A DNA stretch of 64,000 nucleotides, from positions 1 through 64,000 of the forward strand of contig NZ_PJIZ01000020.1 in NCBI RefSeq assembly GCF_021596505.1, written 5' to 3'. This document shows positions 55,052 to 63,517 of the stretch, piece by piece. The notes beneath the pieces were generated by a model. It was not told the origin of the DNA. It ran no database searches and was given only the letters and a program-made list of their open reading frames with translations. Numbering within the stretch: position 1 is the stretch's first letter; every line of letters starts with the position of its first letter. The stretch is from Nostoc sp. CMAA1605 (GTDB lineage: Bacteria > Cyanobacteriota > Cyanobacteriia > Cyanobacteriales > Nostocaceae). The translations under genes and the position numbers were made by a program.

Positions 55052-57598
55052 ATGAAAGTAGCAATTGATATTCAAGCTTTACAAACAAAAGATTCACGAA
55101 ATAGAGGAATTGGACGTTATACACAATCAGTTCTCGAATCTTTATTCAATCAACACAATTCTCCTATTTTTGAACTATATGCTAACGCTACACTGTCAGA
55201 ACCATCTTTAAACAGGAATTTGTTTCCTTATAATTCTATCAACTATCCATATATTGGTAGCTGCAAGACGAATGATTTATTGTTAAAAACAACTTTAACA
55301 TCATCAGACGCTGATATTGTATTGATCCCTAGTCCTATGGAGGGATTGGAATGTACGATACCTAACTATACCAATTTTTCCAAAAAAATATTTGTAATTT
55401 GTTATGATTTAATTCCATTTATATTTTCAGATAGATATTTGAATGATGAAAATGTACGATCTCTGTATATGAAGAGATTAAAAAATGTACAGAATGCAGA
55501 TTTCATATTTTCAATTTCTGAATCGACTCGACAGGATTTAATCAAACATTTAAATATAGAACCTGATAAGGTTTTAAATGTTTCAGGCGGAGTTTCTTCA
55601 TTCTTTACACCAATCTCAATTAGTGAACACTCGTCTTGGTTGAAAACTTTCGGTCATCAGTTTGGTATTCACAAAAAGTTCATTCTTTACACAGGCGGTG
55701 AAGATTGGCGTAAGAATATTGAAGGACTCGTTACCGCATTTTCTAAACTGCCCAAGCATCTCCGTGAAGACTATCAACTAGTAATTGCTTGTAAAGTTTC
55801 CAATTTATTCGCCACAGAAATTAGGAATTTAGCAGCAAGAGTAAAAATTTCCCAATCACTAATTTTAACTAATTACATTACAGACGAAGAATTAAGAGCC
55901 TTGTATTCAACCTGCTCTTTATTTGTATTTCCTTCCTTTTATGAAGGATTTGGCTTACCATTACTTGAAGCTATTTCCTGTGGCGCGCCTGCAATCGCTA
56001 GTAACAATTCATCTTTACCGGAGATTGTAGGGTCTTCTGAGCAACTGTTTGATCCTCACTCACCCCATGATATTGCTAGGAGTATGCAAACAGTTCTTTT
56101 AAATGAAGAATTTAGACTCAAAATAACAGAAAATGCTCTTTACCAAGCAGCACAGTTTTCTTGGCAGTCAGTTGCTCAAAAAATGCTTGATGTTTTCCAA
56201 GAGCATCAGCCGTTAAATAGGATCAGCATTTGTTTTAATCGAATCAAAACATCTGAGCAAAAGCCGCAAATAGCTTTTTTCAGTCCTTTTCCACCAGCTA
56301 AATCTGGTATTGCAGATTACAGTCAAGACTTAGTTCCTTCTTTACAGCAGTATTGTAACCTCGATTTGTATGAGGATGGTTATTTATTGGAGGCTGATGT
56401 AGTTAATCGAATACTTCCTCATACAAAGTTTGAAGCAAAATTAGAGTCTCAGGGATATGAAGGAATTATTTATCAAATAGGTAATAGCAGTTACCATTGT
56501 AATATGTTTTCTAAATTAATGAGGTATTCCGGTATTAGTGTTTTACATGACTATTACTTGGGAGGACTCATCAACTATATGGATACTCAATGCCCAGAAC
56601 TTGGGGTAAAACTATCTCAAGAATTAGAACACTGTTATGGAACAGATAAAGGGACAGAATTATTTAAATTAATTAAACGAGGAAAATTAAATATCCATAA
56701 AAAATTACCAGAAGAAAAAATATATCTAAATAGGCGAGTTTTCACTCGCTCTATAGGTGTAGTTTTACATAGTAAATGGGCTTGTAATCGTGCAATTAAA
56801 GAGTTTGAAGATGATAATCACAATATAATTCACATACCGCAATTAGTTCCTGAATTTGTATGTAATGAAGAATCGTTTACCCTAGAGTCTCAGTCATTAG
56901 GGATTCCTGATGATAGCTTCATAGTCGCTGCATTTGGATTTATTAGCTCGACAAAACGTCCTTTAGAAATCCTCCATGCTTTTAAGAAATATATAACTAA
57001 TCAACCGAAAGCATATTTAGTTTTTGTAGGCGGTACTGATTATGTTGGTTCAATCAATATTGAGCGCGAAATTGAGAAACTAGGACTAGGAAATCAAGTC
57101 AAAATTACTGGCTACGTTAGTATGTCAGATTTTTATAGATATATAGAGATATCAGATATTTGCCTTAATTTAAGATATCCATTTAATGGTGAAAGTTCTG
57201 CTTCGCTTTTAAGAATTCTGTCTGTTGGTAAGCCTACAGTTGTTACAGATATCGGTTCATTTGCCGATTTTCCTGATAATGTAGTGCATAAAATTCCTCA
57301 ACCCCATCACAGCGATGAAGTGAATGAAATAGTCAAAGCATTAATTTTACTCACAGAAAATGAGGAATATAGACATTCTTTGAGTCACAATTCATCGGAA
57401 TATATAGCTAAAGAACATTCGCCAGAAAGATGCGCTCGTTTATATTCTGATTTTATTCAGCAAGTTATCAAATCACCCCAAGCAAAACAAAAATTGTTGA
57501 CAGATTATGTAGGGCGAGAATTAGCTAAACTGGATACATCTATATCTAACTCAGTATTGGCTTACTTTGTTAAAAATATCAGTGCTAACGATACGTAA
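55052..57598 (+). CDS. Tandem GT4 glycosyltransferase (two catalytic domains)
   Basis: The 848-residue protein contains two complete GT4-like modules. The first (1-385) starts MKVAIDIQALQTKDSRNRGIGRYTQSVL and has LYTGGEDWRKNIEGLVTAF and FPSFYEGFGLPLLEAISCGAPAIASNNSSLPEI. The second (from about 405) starts PQIAFFSPFPPAKSGIADYSQDLVPSL and has FGFISSTKRPLEILHAF and NLRYPFNGESSASLLRILSVGKPTVVTDIGSFADFP. Two-domain proteins of this type make alternating linkages or polymerise repeats in O-antigen systems (WbdA is an example). It could polymerise the chain exported by the ABC transporter; that is inference. Confidence 0.87.
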   Translation: MKVAIDIQALQTKDSRNRGIGRYTQSVLESLFNQHNSPIFELYANATLSEPSLNRNLFPYNSINYPYIGSCKTNDLLLKTTLTSSDADIVLIPSPMEGLECTIPNYTNFSKKIFVICYDLIPFIFSDRYLNDENVRSLYMKRLKNVQNADFIFSISESTRQDLIKHLNIEPDKVLNVSGGVSSFFTPISISEHSSWLKTFGHQFGIHKKFILYTGGEDWRKNIEGLVTAFSKLPKHLREDYQLVIACKVSNLFATEIRNLAARVKISQSLILTNYITDEELRALYSTCSLFVFPSFYEGFGLPLLEAISCGAPAIASNNSSLPEIVGSSEQLFDPHSPHDIARSMQTVLLNEEFRLKITENALYQAAQFSWQSVAQKMLDVFQEHQPLNRISICFNRIKTSEQKPQIAFFSPFPPAKSGIADYSQDLVPSLQQYCNLDLYEDGYLLEADVVNRILPHTKFEAKLESQGYEGIIYQIGNSSYHCNMFSKLMRYSGISVLHDYYLGGLINYMDTQCPELGVKLSQELEHCYGTDKGTELFKLIKRGKLNIHKKLPEEKIYLNRRVFTRSIGVVLHSKWACNRAIKEFEDDNHNIIHIPQLVPEFVCNEESFTLESQSLGIPDDSFIVAAFGFISSTKRPLEILHAFKKYITNQPKAYLVFVGGTDYVGSINIEREIEKLGLGNQVKITGYVSMSDFYRYIEISDICLNLRYPFNGESSASLLRILSVGKPTVVTDIGSFADFPDNVVHKIPQPHHSDEVNEIVKALILLTENEEYRHSLSHNSSEYIAKEHSPERCARLYSDFIQQVIKSPQAKQKLLTDYVGRELAKLDTSISNSVLAYFVKNISANDT

Positions 57599-57704
57599 AA
57601 ACAGGAGACAGAGATAGAGAATGAGTCCATGTTTCCCGTTAAACCAAAAATACAACCTTCGTTCACCTTCCTAGTTATAGAAAACTTAACTATATTAATT
57701 ATCA

Positions 57705-58991
57705 ATGAGAATATTCATAGATTGTACTCATACTGCCAAAAATAGGTATAAAAATACAGGAATACATAGGGTAGTTCGTGAACTGACGACTGAGTTAACT
57801 GAGTTGAATCAGAACTATCAGAAGATAGAAATCATTCCTGTCATGTTTGATGGCAGATTTATACAAAGGGTTGATTTTCTACAGCAACCAAGCCAGATTT
57901 CGTCTAGAAATAGTGGTTTATTACAATTATTAATCAATAACCAAGTAAGAACATTTCTGCTGAGACTAAAAAATAAGTTTGTCAGCTATTTTTCAGTAAT
58001 ATTATTCTATTTTTACTGGAATTACCAAAAATATAAACAACCTGGATTTCTAGAGTTTGATAGTAAAACAATATTACCAGGAGACATTTATGTAATAGCT
58101 GATGCCAACTGGGATTTACCTAAAACATACTATAATTTCTTAGAAATATTGAAACATTATGGTGTTAATATTACGATAATCTGCTATGATTTAATACCTA
58201 TAAAATTTCCTGTCTTTTGCTCTAGAAAATTTGCTACACATTTTACAAGTTTTTATAAAAGCTATTCCAATTTGTTTGACCACGTTTTATGTATATCTAG
58301 AAATAGTGCGGAGGACTATAGAGATGCACAAAGACAAGGCATACTTGCTAGTAATAATCCCAATTTAAAGATTGAAGTTTTTCGCTTGGGATGTAACTAT
58401 TCTAATCATGACGAACCAAAAGATAGTAATCAAGTTAATCAATTCCAACATTTATTAAAAACCCGCTATATATTAGTCGTTGGTAGTATATTGCCACACA
58501 AAAATATTAAAACCATAATAGAAGCATTTGATTTATTAATTAACTCGAAGCAAGAAGAAATACATTTAGTATTTGCTGGGAATAAAGGATGGAATACAGA
58601 GGTTGATAATTTAATTGAATCTCATAAAATGTACGATAAACTTATACATATATTAGGTTCTGTAACTGATTTTGAACTAAATATTTTATACAAGAACTGT
58701 TATTGTTTAGTCCAAGCTTCTTTTTATGAAGGATTTGGATTACCAGTTGTAGAAGCACTACAAAATGGTAAACCTGTGATTGCTAGTAACACTGGTTCTT
58801 TGCCTGAAGTTGGTGGAAGGTTTTGTATATATTTTAACCCGCACGACCATGTAGAATTATACAGAGAGTTAGAAAAATTAATGAATTCGGATAGTTACTA
58901 TAATCAATTAGTTACTCGTATTAGGGAAGAATATCAAATATTTACATGGCGAGAATCTGCGGAAGAATTTTTATCTCATTTATTGACTTAA
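57705..58991 (+). CDS. Glycosyltransferase family 4
   Basis: 428 residues starting MRIFIDCTHTAKNRYKNTGIHRVVRELTTEL. A membrane-associating hydrophobic stretch (FVSYFSVILFYFYWNYQ) is near residue 90. The donor lobe has ILVVGSILPHKNIKTIIEAFDLL and ASFYEGFGLPVVEALQNGKPVIASNTGSLPEVGGRFCIYF with the E-x7-E motif. About 105 bases separate it from the upstream gene, with a GGAGACAGAG stretch near 57604. Donor and acceptor are unknown. Confidence 0.87.
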   Translation: MRIFIDCTHTAKNRYKNTGIHRVVRELTTELTELNQNYQKIEIIPVMFDGRFIQRVDFLQQPSQISSRNSGLLQLLINNQVRTFLLRLKNKFVSYFSVILFYFYWNYQKYKQPGFLEFDSKTILPGDIYVIADANWDLPKTYYNFLEILKHYGVNITIICYDLIPIKFPVFCSRKFATHFTSFYKSYSNLFDHVLCISRNSAEDYRDAQRQGILASNNPNLKIEVFRLGCNYSNHDEPKDSNQVNQFQHLLKTRYILVVGSILPHKNIKTIIEAFDLLINSKQEEIHLVFAGNKGWNTEVDNLIESHKMYDKLIHILGSVTDFELNILYKNCYCLVQASFYEGFGLPVVEALQNGKPVIASNTGSLPEVGGRFCIYFNPHDHVELYRELEKLMNSDSYYNQLVTRIREEYQIFTWRESAEEFLSHLLT

Positions 58992-59086
58992 ATATTCAAT
59001 TAGAGCTTGCTGGAGACTACTAAAATCGTATCAAATACAAAAGTCATGAAAAGTTAAACTGTCAATTTATTAGTAAAGATGTTTTA

Positions 59087-60181
59087 ATGAATATAGAAAA
59101 TGATTTTTTATCCAGTAGATTAATTATTAACTTATCTATCCTTTTATCTCAACCTACAGGGATAAGTAACTATGCTCAAAATATTGTTCCTTATTTAAAA
59201 CAGCTTAACCCTACTTTATTAACAGCTAATAGTTATCCTGAATTTAAATGCTATTCTGTACCCAATAATTTAACGCCTGCTCATGGTACTAAAGGACATT
59301 TTCGCCGCTTAATGTGGACACAATCCCAGTTACCAAAAATTTATCAAGAGTTAAAGTCTCATCTTTTATTCTCGCCTCTACCAGAAGCACCTATTTATAG
59401 CAACTGTCGGTTTGTTGTGATGTCTCATGACTTAATACCGTTGCGTTTTCCCAGGCGTTTTTCACCCTTGACACCCTATCACCGCTATTACGTTCCGCAG
59501 GTTCTCAAACAGGCGCAACATATTGTTTGTAACTCGCAAGCTACATCTGGTGATATTGTCAACTTTTACCAAGTTCCAGCTAGTAAAATTACCTCTATTC
59601 CCTTAGCGTACGATCGCACCCATTTTCGTAGTCTCAATCTACCAACTAGCCACTACTTTCTCTACATCGGTAGACAAGACCTTTACAAAAATCTACATCG
59701 CCTTATCACCGCCTTTGCTGCGCTACCCCACCATCACGACTATGAACTATGGCTAGCAGGCCCAACTGACAAGCGTTACACGCCACTGCTACAAAAGCAA
59801 ACAGCAGAATTAGGGATAAATCATCGTGTCAAGTTCTTGAGTTATGTAGCTTACGATGAATTACCTACCATTATTAATCAAGCGATCGCACTTGTGTTTC
59901 CCAGTCTGTGGGAAGGTTTTGGTTTCCCGGTTCTAGAAGCAATGGCTTGCGGTACACCAGTAATTACATCAAATTTGTCATCTTTACCAGAAGTAGCTGG
60001 TGATGCAGCTATCTTAATTAATCCCTACAACACCGCCGAAATTACCGACGCAATGCAGATGCTAGCTAATGATATTCAATTGCGATCGCAACTTTCAACC
60101 CAAGGTTTAGTTCAAGCCAATCAATTTAGTTGGGAAAAAACCGGACTTGCTACTGTTGAAGTATTATCTCGTTATCTATAA
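59087..60181 (+). CDS. Glycosyltransferase family 4
   Basis: 364 residues, beginning MNIENDFLSSRLIINLSILLSQPTGISNYAQNIVPYL. The donor lobe has YFLYIGRQDLYKNLHRLITAFAALP and FPSLWEGFGFPVLEAMACGTPVITSNLSSLPEVAGDAAILI. The last part of the gene is richer in GC and has GCGATCGC-type octamers, unlike the AT-rich cluster genes before it, so it may have a different history. It closes the glycan cluster. Confidence 0.87.
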   Translation: MNIENDFLSSRLIINLSILLSQPTGISNYAQNIVPYLKQLNPTLLTANSYPEFKCYSVPNNLTPAHGTKGHFRRLMWTQSQLPKIYQELKSHLLFSPLPEAPIYSNCRFVVMSHDLIPLRFPRRFSPLTPYHRYYVPQVLKQAQHIVCNSQATSGDIVNFYQVPASKITSIPLAYDRTHFRSLNLPTSHYFLYIGRQDLYKNLHRLITAFAALPHHHDYELWLAGPTDKRYTPLLQKQTAELGINHRVKFLSYVAYDELPTIINQAIALVFPSLWEGFGFPVLEAMACGTPVITSNLSSLPEVAGDAAILINPYNTAEITDAMQMLANDIQLRSQLSTQGLVQANQFSWEKTGLATVEVLSRYL

Positions 60182-60236
60182 ATTGGTTGCCGATGAGTGC
60201 AGTAAAATTAAATGTGTAGATACTCAAATCTAATCA

Positions 60237-60632
60237 ATGAATACATCAATAGCTCTGCCTAGTGGCAAAATCTTAAATATTTCCCGTTTTGTGGCTCTGC
60301 TTCCACCTAGTAATACTGATGATAGTAGTTATCAGTTGATATTAGAGGGATACTCTACCCCCATTGACTTAGAATTATCAGATGTTGAAGTCTTAAAAAA
60401 TAATTTGGAATTAAAGGAAAACACAATAGTCAATCGACATCACTCAGGATGGGATAAAGAAAAGCAATTGCAGAAAAACCAACGAGCTATGGAACTCTTA
60501 GCCAAATGTATTGAACAGCATAAACATATGTCTGATGCTGAATCATCACAGCGACAAGAATTTTTTGAAGAATTCAAAAAAATAGTTGATGCAGAAAGAC
60601 CAGAAGGACAGAAGTTATATTCAGAATCATGA
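60237..60632 (+). CDS. Small protein, probable antitoxin partner of a PIN-like toxin
   Basis: 131 residues, starting MNTSIALPSGKILNISRFVALLPPS. Compact N-terminal part (YQLILEGYSTPIDLELSDVEVLKNNLEL) and a charged helical C-terminus (SSQRQEFFEEFKKIVDAERPEGQ). Its TGA overlaps the ATG of a decayed PIN-like frame by ATGA, the arrangement typical of toxin-antitoxin pairs. The antitoxin role is inferred from that arrangement; the family is not recognised by motif. Confidence 0.65.
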   Translation: MNTSIALPSGKILNISRFVALLPPSNTDDSSYQLILEGYSTPIDLELSDVEVLKNNLELKENTIVNRHHSGWDKEKQLQKNQRAMELLAKCIEQHKHMSDAESSQRQEFFEEFKKIVDAERPEGQKLYSES

Positions 60633-60833
60633 TAGTTTTTATAGATTCAGATGCACGTATTCAAGGTATCCCGACGGCAGATAACAAAAAGATATTGATA
60701 TTATTATTTGTAGACACTGGCAAATGTTAGAAGAAGAATTTCCTGCTCGTTATATTGTCATTGCTACTACAAATGTCAAACATTTAAGCCGATTTAGCGA
60801 AGCTAAAACCTGGAGAGATATTACAATTAATTA
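60629..60833 (+). pseudogene. PIN-like toxin remnant (internal deletion plus frameshift)
   Basis: It starts MIVFIDSD, the first PIN aspartate strand, then jumps to RIQGIPTADNKKI, which normally lies over 80 residues later. A frame change inside the AAAAAGATATTGAT stretch follows, and the other frame reads DIIICRHWQMLEEEFPARYIVIATTNVKHLSRFSEAKTW to the end. The middle part of the domain, with catalytic residues, is gone. Such PIN-like proteins next to a small partner are common in filamentous cyanobacteria. The toxin should be inactive. Confidence 0.7.
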
Positions 60834-60860
60834 AATTATTCAAAAATAATCCAAAAAAAT

Positions 60861-60897
60861 GAAGATGAGTTTTTAACAAAATTGAAAACTCATCTTC
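60861..60897. terminator. Hairpin, probable bidirectional terminator
   Basis: GAAGATGAGTTTT (60861-60873) and AAAACTCATCTTC (60885-60897) form a perfect 13-bp stem with an 11-base loop. It lies between two convergent units (the cluster/TA end and pyk). The T-run is only partial, so termination is likely but not certain. Confidence 0.6.
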
Positions 60898-60978
60898 ATC
60901 GTTAGGTTTATTAATAGACTTCTTGCATAAATACTTTGGTGTGGCTAATAATAATATTTAAAAGCTCACGCAAAGGCG

Positions 60979-61022
60979 AGGCAGCGCAGTCTTGGGGGTT
61001 TCCCCCATGAGCGACTGCCGTG
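60979..61022. repeat. 44-bp palindromic repeat with 8-bp target duplication
   Basis: The same GC-rich palindrome as in the two IS transposase genes, here shorter, flanked by CAAAGGCG (60971-60978 and 61023-61030). Removing it restores the ordinary CGCAAAGGCGCAAAGAA sequence. Confidence 0.8.
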
Positions 61023-61135
61023 CAAAGGCGCAAAGAAGAACGCAGAAGGATAACTCTTGAATTTATGTATTCGGAGTCTTCAATTATTAGTGCAAGAGGT
61101 CTAATATACCAATATTTATCAAGTAATTCAAAATC

Positions 61136-61200
61136 CAAGATTCATTTTGAATTTTGAATTTTGAATTTTGTAGCTTGCTTCCCGTAGGGTATTTTGAATT
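61136..61200 (-). repeat. TTTTGAATT tandem repeat and CCCTACGGGAAG hairpin
   Basis: Three TTTTGAATT units, then a hairpin, then TTTTGAATTG. The reverse complement matches 5268-5316. It ends at the pyk stop codon. Confidence 0.7.
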
Positions 61201-61201
61201 G

Positions 61202-62971
61202 TTACGGTGTTCCCACTGCACCAGAGTAAATTAAACCCCGTTGTAAATCCATCGTGAGAATTGCCCCATCCCGAATTACTTCAGTGGCTTTCTTAACACC
61301 TACAATTACAGGTACACCTAGACGTAAACCAATTACGGCTGCGTGACTAGTCAAACTTTCATCTTCGGTGATGATTCCCCCGGCTTTACGAATCGCATCT
61401 ACATACTCAGCACCAGTGTGAGAAGCAACTAAAATATCGCCGGGGTTAAAGTTGGTAGCATCCAAACCTGTGTGAGCTACCCTAGCACGACCACTAATTG
61501 AACCTTGTCCCAGTCCAATACCTTGACCGAGTATGGCTGTCACGACTTCAACTTTAATCAAGTCTGTCGAGCCGGAAACCCCTTGGAGTGTACCCGCAGT
61601 CATGACGACCAAATCACCCTCAAATAGTAATTTATTTTCCTGCGCTACGTTAATCGCCGCTTGGAAGGTTTGACCGGCGGAAGGTAATTCTAAGACTAAC
61701 AGTGGTTTCACTCCCCAGACCATCTGTAGCTGTCGAGCTACGTTGACGTGGGGTGTCACGGCTAAAATTGGTGTGTGGGGACGGAATTTTGAGACGTTGC
61801 GAGCTGTCGCCCCAGTCTGAGTTAAAGTCATAATCGCTGCTGCTCCCAACTGTTCAGCAATTTGCCCTACAGCTTGGCTAATGGCGTTGGGGATGGAACG
61901 GCGGTTATCTCTGAGTTGTCGTAATTTAGCACTATTATCTTCTTCCTGTTCGATGCGTTCTGCAATTCGCGCCATTGTCGCCACAGCTTCCACAGGGTAG
62001 CTACCCACAGCCGTTTCGTTAGAGAGCATCACTGCATCTGTACCGTCTAAAATCGCGTTGGCTACGTCGGAAACTTCTGCGCGGGTAGGACGGGGGTTAC
62101 TCACCATGCTGTCTAGCATTTGGGTAGCGGTGATGATGGGAATCCCCAAACGGTTGGCTGTCGCAATGAGGCGTTTTTGCAATACGGGGACATCTTCGGC
62201 TGGTAGTTCTACCCCTAAGTCGCCTCTAGCCACCATTACACCGTCACATAAAGCAAGAACGGCTTCCATTTGTTCTATCGCTTCATGCTTTTCGATCTTG
62301 GCTACTACAGGTACTTGCTTGCCGGTGCTGGAAATCAGTTCTTTAATTTCGATGATATCTTGGGGGTTACGGACGAAAGACAATGCTACCCAATCTACAC
62401 CTTGGTCTAGACCGAACATCAAATCCTCGCGGTCTTTGTCGGTCATGGCTTTGATGGAAAGGTAAACCCCAGGGAAGTTGACACCTTTATTGTTAGATAA
62501 TTTACCAGCGACCGTCACCCGACAATGCAAATCGCCCTTATCACGCTTGATATCCTCCACTACCATTTCTACCCGACCATCATCGAGGAGGATTTTTGCA
62601 CCCACGGGGACTTCATCTGCTAGGTATTCGTAGGTGACACAGCTAATTTCTTGAGTACCGACTACTGGGCGATTTGTTAAAGTGAAGCGATCGCCTTTAG
62701 CTAAAACTATAGACCCATTCTCAAATTTTCCCAAGCGAATTTTTGGCCCTTGCAAATCTTGGAGAATTGCTACTGGCTGATTTAGTTCAAAGGCGGTTTG
62801 CCGAATTAGGCGGATACTGCGCTGATGGTCGGCATGAGAGCCGTGGGAGAAGTTAAGCCGTAGCGTGGTTGCACCCGCTTCAATAATTGCCTTTAGCATT
62901 TCCGGGCTGCTGGTGGCGGGGCCTATTGTCGCGACAATTTTTGTTCGGCGTACAGAATCTCTTAATTGCAT
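61202..62971 (-). CDS. pyk: Pyruvate kinase with C-terminal PEP-utiliser domain
   Basis: Last step of glycolysis: phosphoenolpyruvate and ADP to pyruvate and ATP, cytoplasmic. The 589-residue protein has the usual catalytic core (RRTKIVATIGPATSSPEML start, LRLNFSHGSHADHQ, the signature VPVVAKIEKHEAIEQME, then GVMVARGDLGVELP and ITATQMLDSM) followed by the allosteric domain. The last ~100 residues are a mobile domain of the PEP-utilising kind (GDILVASHTGAEYVDAIRKAGGIITEDESLTSHAAVIGLRLGVPVIVG) with the swivelling-His context TSHAAV. This extra domain occurs in some bacterial pyruvate kinases, including those of Bacillus and cyanobacteria; its role is debated. It is divergent from crtR. Confidence 0.95.
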   Translation of the reverse strand: MQLRDSVRRTKIVATIGPATSSPEMLKAIIEAGATTLRLNFSHGSHADHQRSIRLIRQTAFELNQPVAILQDLQGPKIRLGKFENGSIVLAKGDRFTLTNRPVVGTQEISCVTYEYLADEVPVGAKILLDDGRVEMVVEDIKRDKGDLHCRVTVAGKLSNNKGVNFPGVYLSIKAMTDKDREDLMFGLDQGVDWVALSFVRNPQDIIEIKELISSTGKQVPVVAKIEKHEAIEQMEAVLALCDGVMVARGDLGVELPAEDVPVLQKRLIATANRLGIPIITATQMLDSMVSNPRPTRAEVSDVANAILDGTDAVMLSNETAVGSYPVEAVATMARIAERIEQEEDNSAKLRQLRDNRRSIPNAISQAVGQIAEQLGAAAIMTLTQTGATARNVSKFRPHTPILAVTPHVNVARQLQMVWGVKPLLVLELPSAGQTFQAAINVAQENKLLFEGDLVVMTAGTLQGVSGSTDLIKVEVVTAILGQGIGLGQGSISGRARVAHTGLDATNFNPGDILVASHTGAEYVDAIRKAGGIITEDESLTSHAAVIGLRLGVPVIVGVKKATEVIRDGAILTMDLQRGLIYSGAVGTP

Positions 62972-63152
62972 AGGGGCTGATACTAGGGAGCTATTTAGTG
63001 AGTCATAGTTGAGGAGTGCTGAGTTGAAAGTGCTGGGTGCTGAGTTAAAAGGCCGTCCACAAAAAATGGGGTATTAACCAACTCAGGGTAGTAAGACTCC
63101 ACCGATGGGCGGGACATTTACCAAGTGCGAAATTACTGAGTAATTCGTACTT

Positions 63153-63198
63153 TACTCAACACCGGCTAAACGCCGCGTTACCGCTAACAGGACTCAGC
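63153..63198 (+). repeat. GC-rich dispersed repeat, copy 3
   Basis: ACTCAACACCGGCTAAACGC continuing CGCGTTACCGCTAACAGGACTCAGC. It closely matches 34983-35024 and the reverse strand of 30406-30449. The inner TAAACGCCGCGTTA is close to a palindrome. Confidence 0.75.
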
Positions 63199-63398
63199 AC
63201 TGAGTAAGGTGAGTTGAGGGTAATTTGATGGTCAGTTATTGCACCAGAAGTAGCAAAACTGTATCACAGAGTACATATCGTACAACAATCTGTGTTCCAT
63301 CCTCTCTCAACCAGAGATTTTTACATCAAGCTTATTCGTTATGTGGATAGCACACCCTCATCAGCAAAGACTGATTGTCTTGCTGGAATCATAGCGTC

Positions 63399-63432
63399 AT
63401 TTATCTACATGATCGTCAAGATGTAGATAAAT
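63399..63432. promoter_or_regulatory. Perfect inverted repeat upstream of crtR
   Basis: ATTTATCTACAT (63399-63410) and ATGTAGATAAAT (63421-63432), with a 10-base spacer GATCGTCAAG. It lies about 85 bases before the crtR start. It could be an operator for a dimeric regulator or a hairpin in the leader. No T-run follows, so a terminator is less likely. Confidence 0.55.
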
Positions 63433-63517
63433 CTTGCTATACAAAAGCTTATAAAACTTTATTATTCACTAATCTTTGTCGTATATTCGTAATGATTCGA
63501 TCAAAAAGGAGATACTA

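Larger units (their letters stand above)
60834..61201. other. Intergenic region between the TA remnant and pyk
   Basis: It contains a terminator-like hairpin (60861-60897), a 44-bp palindromic insertion (60979-61022), CGCAAAGGCGCAAAGAAGAACGC-type repeat sequence, and the dispersed TTTTGAATT repeat (61136-61200). No gene is supported; a 75-codon minus-strand frame is made of repeats. Confidence 0.7.
62972..63517. other. Divergent intergenic region between pyk and crtR
   Basis: GAGTGCTGAGT-type heptamers (63013-63045), a GC-rich dispersed repeat (63153-63198), a perfect 12-bp inverted repeat (63399-63432), and then the crtR leader with AAGGAGAT (63506-63513). No gene is supported. Both promoters should lie here. 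Confidence 0.65.

Noticed and set aside
58000..60181. Heterocyst envelope polysaccharide (hep) island
   Set aside because: Gene content and order do not match what I recall of the hep genes; GDP-heptose enzymes and the Wzm/Wzt pair point to another glycan.
60911..61138. 75-codon minus-strand frame before pyk
   Set aside because: Its middle is the 44-bp palindrome and the rest repeat-type sequence; no start context.
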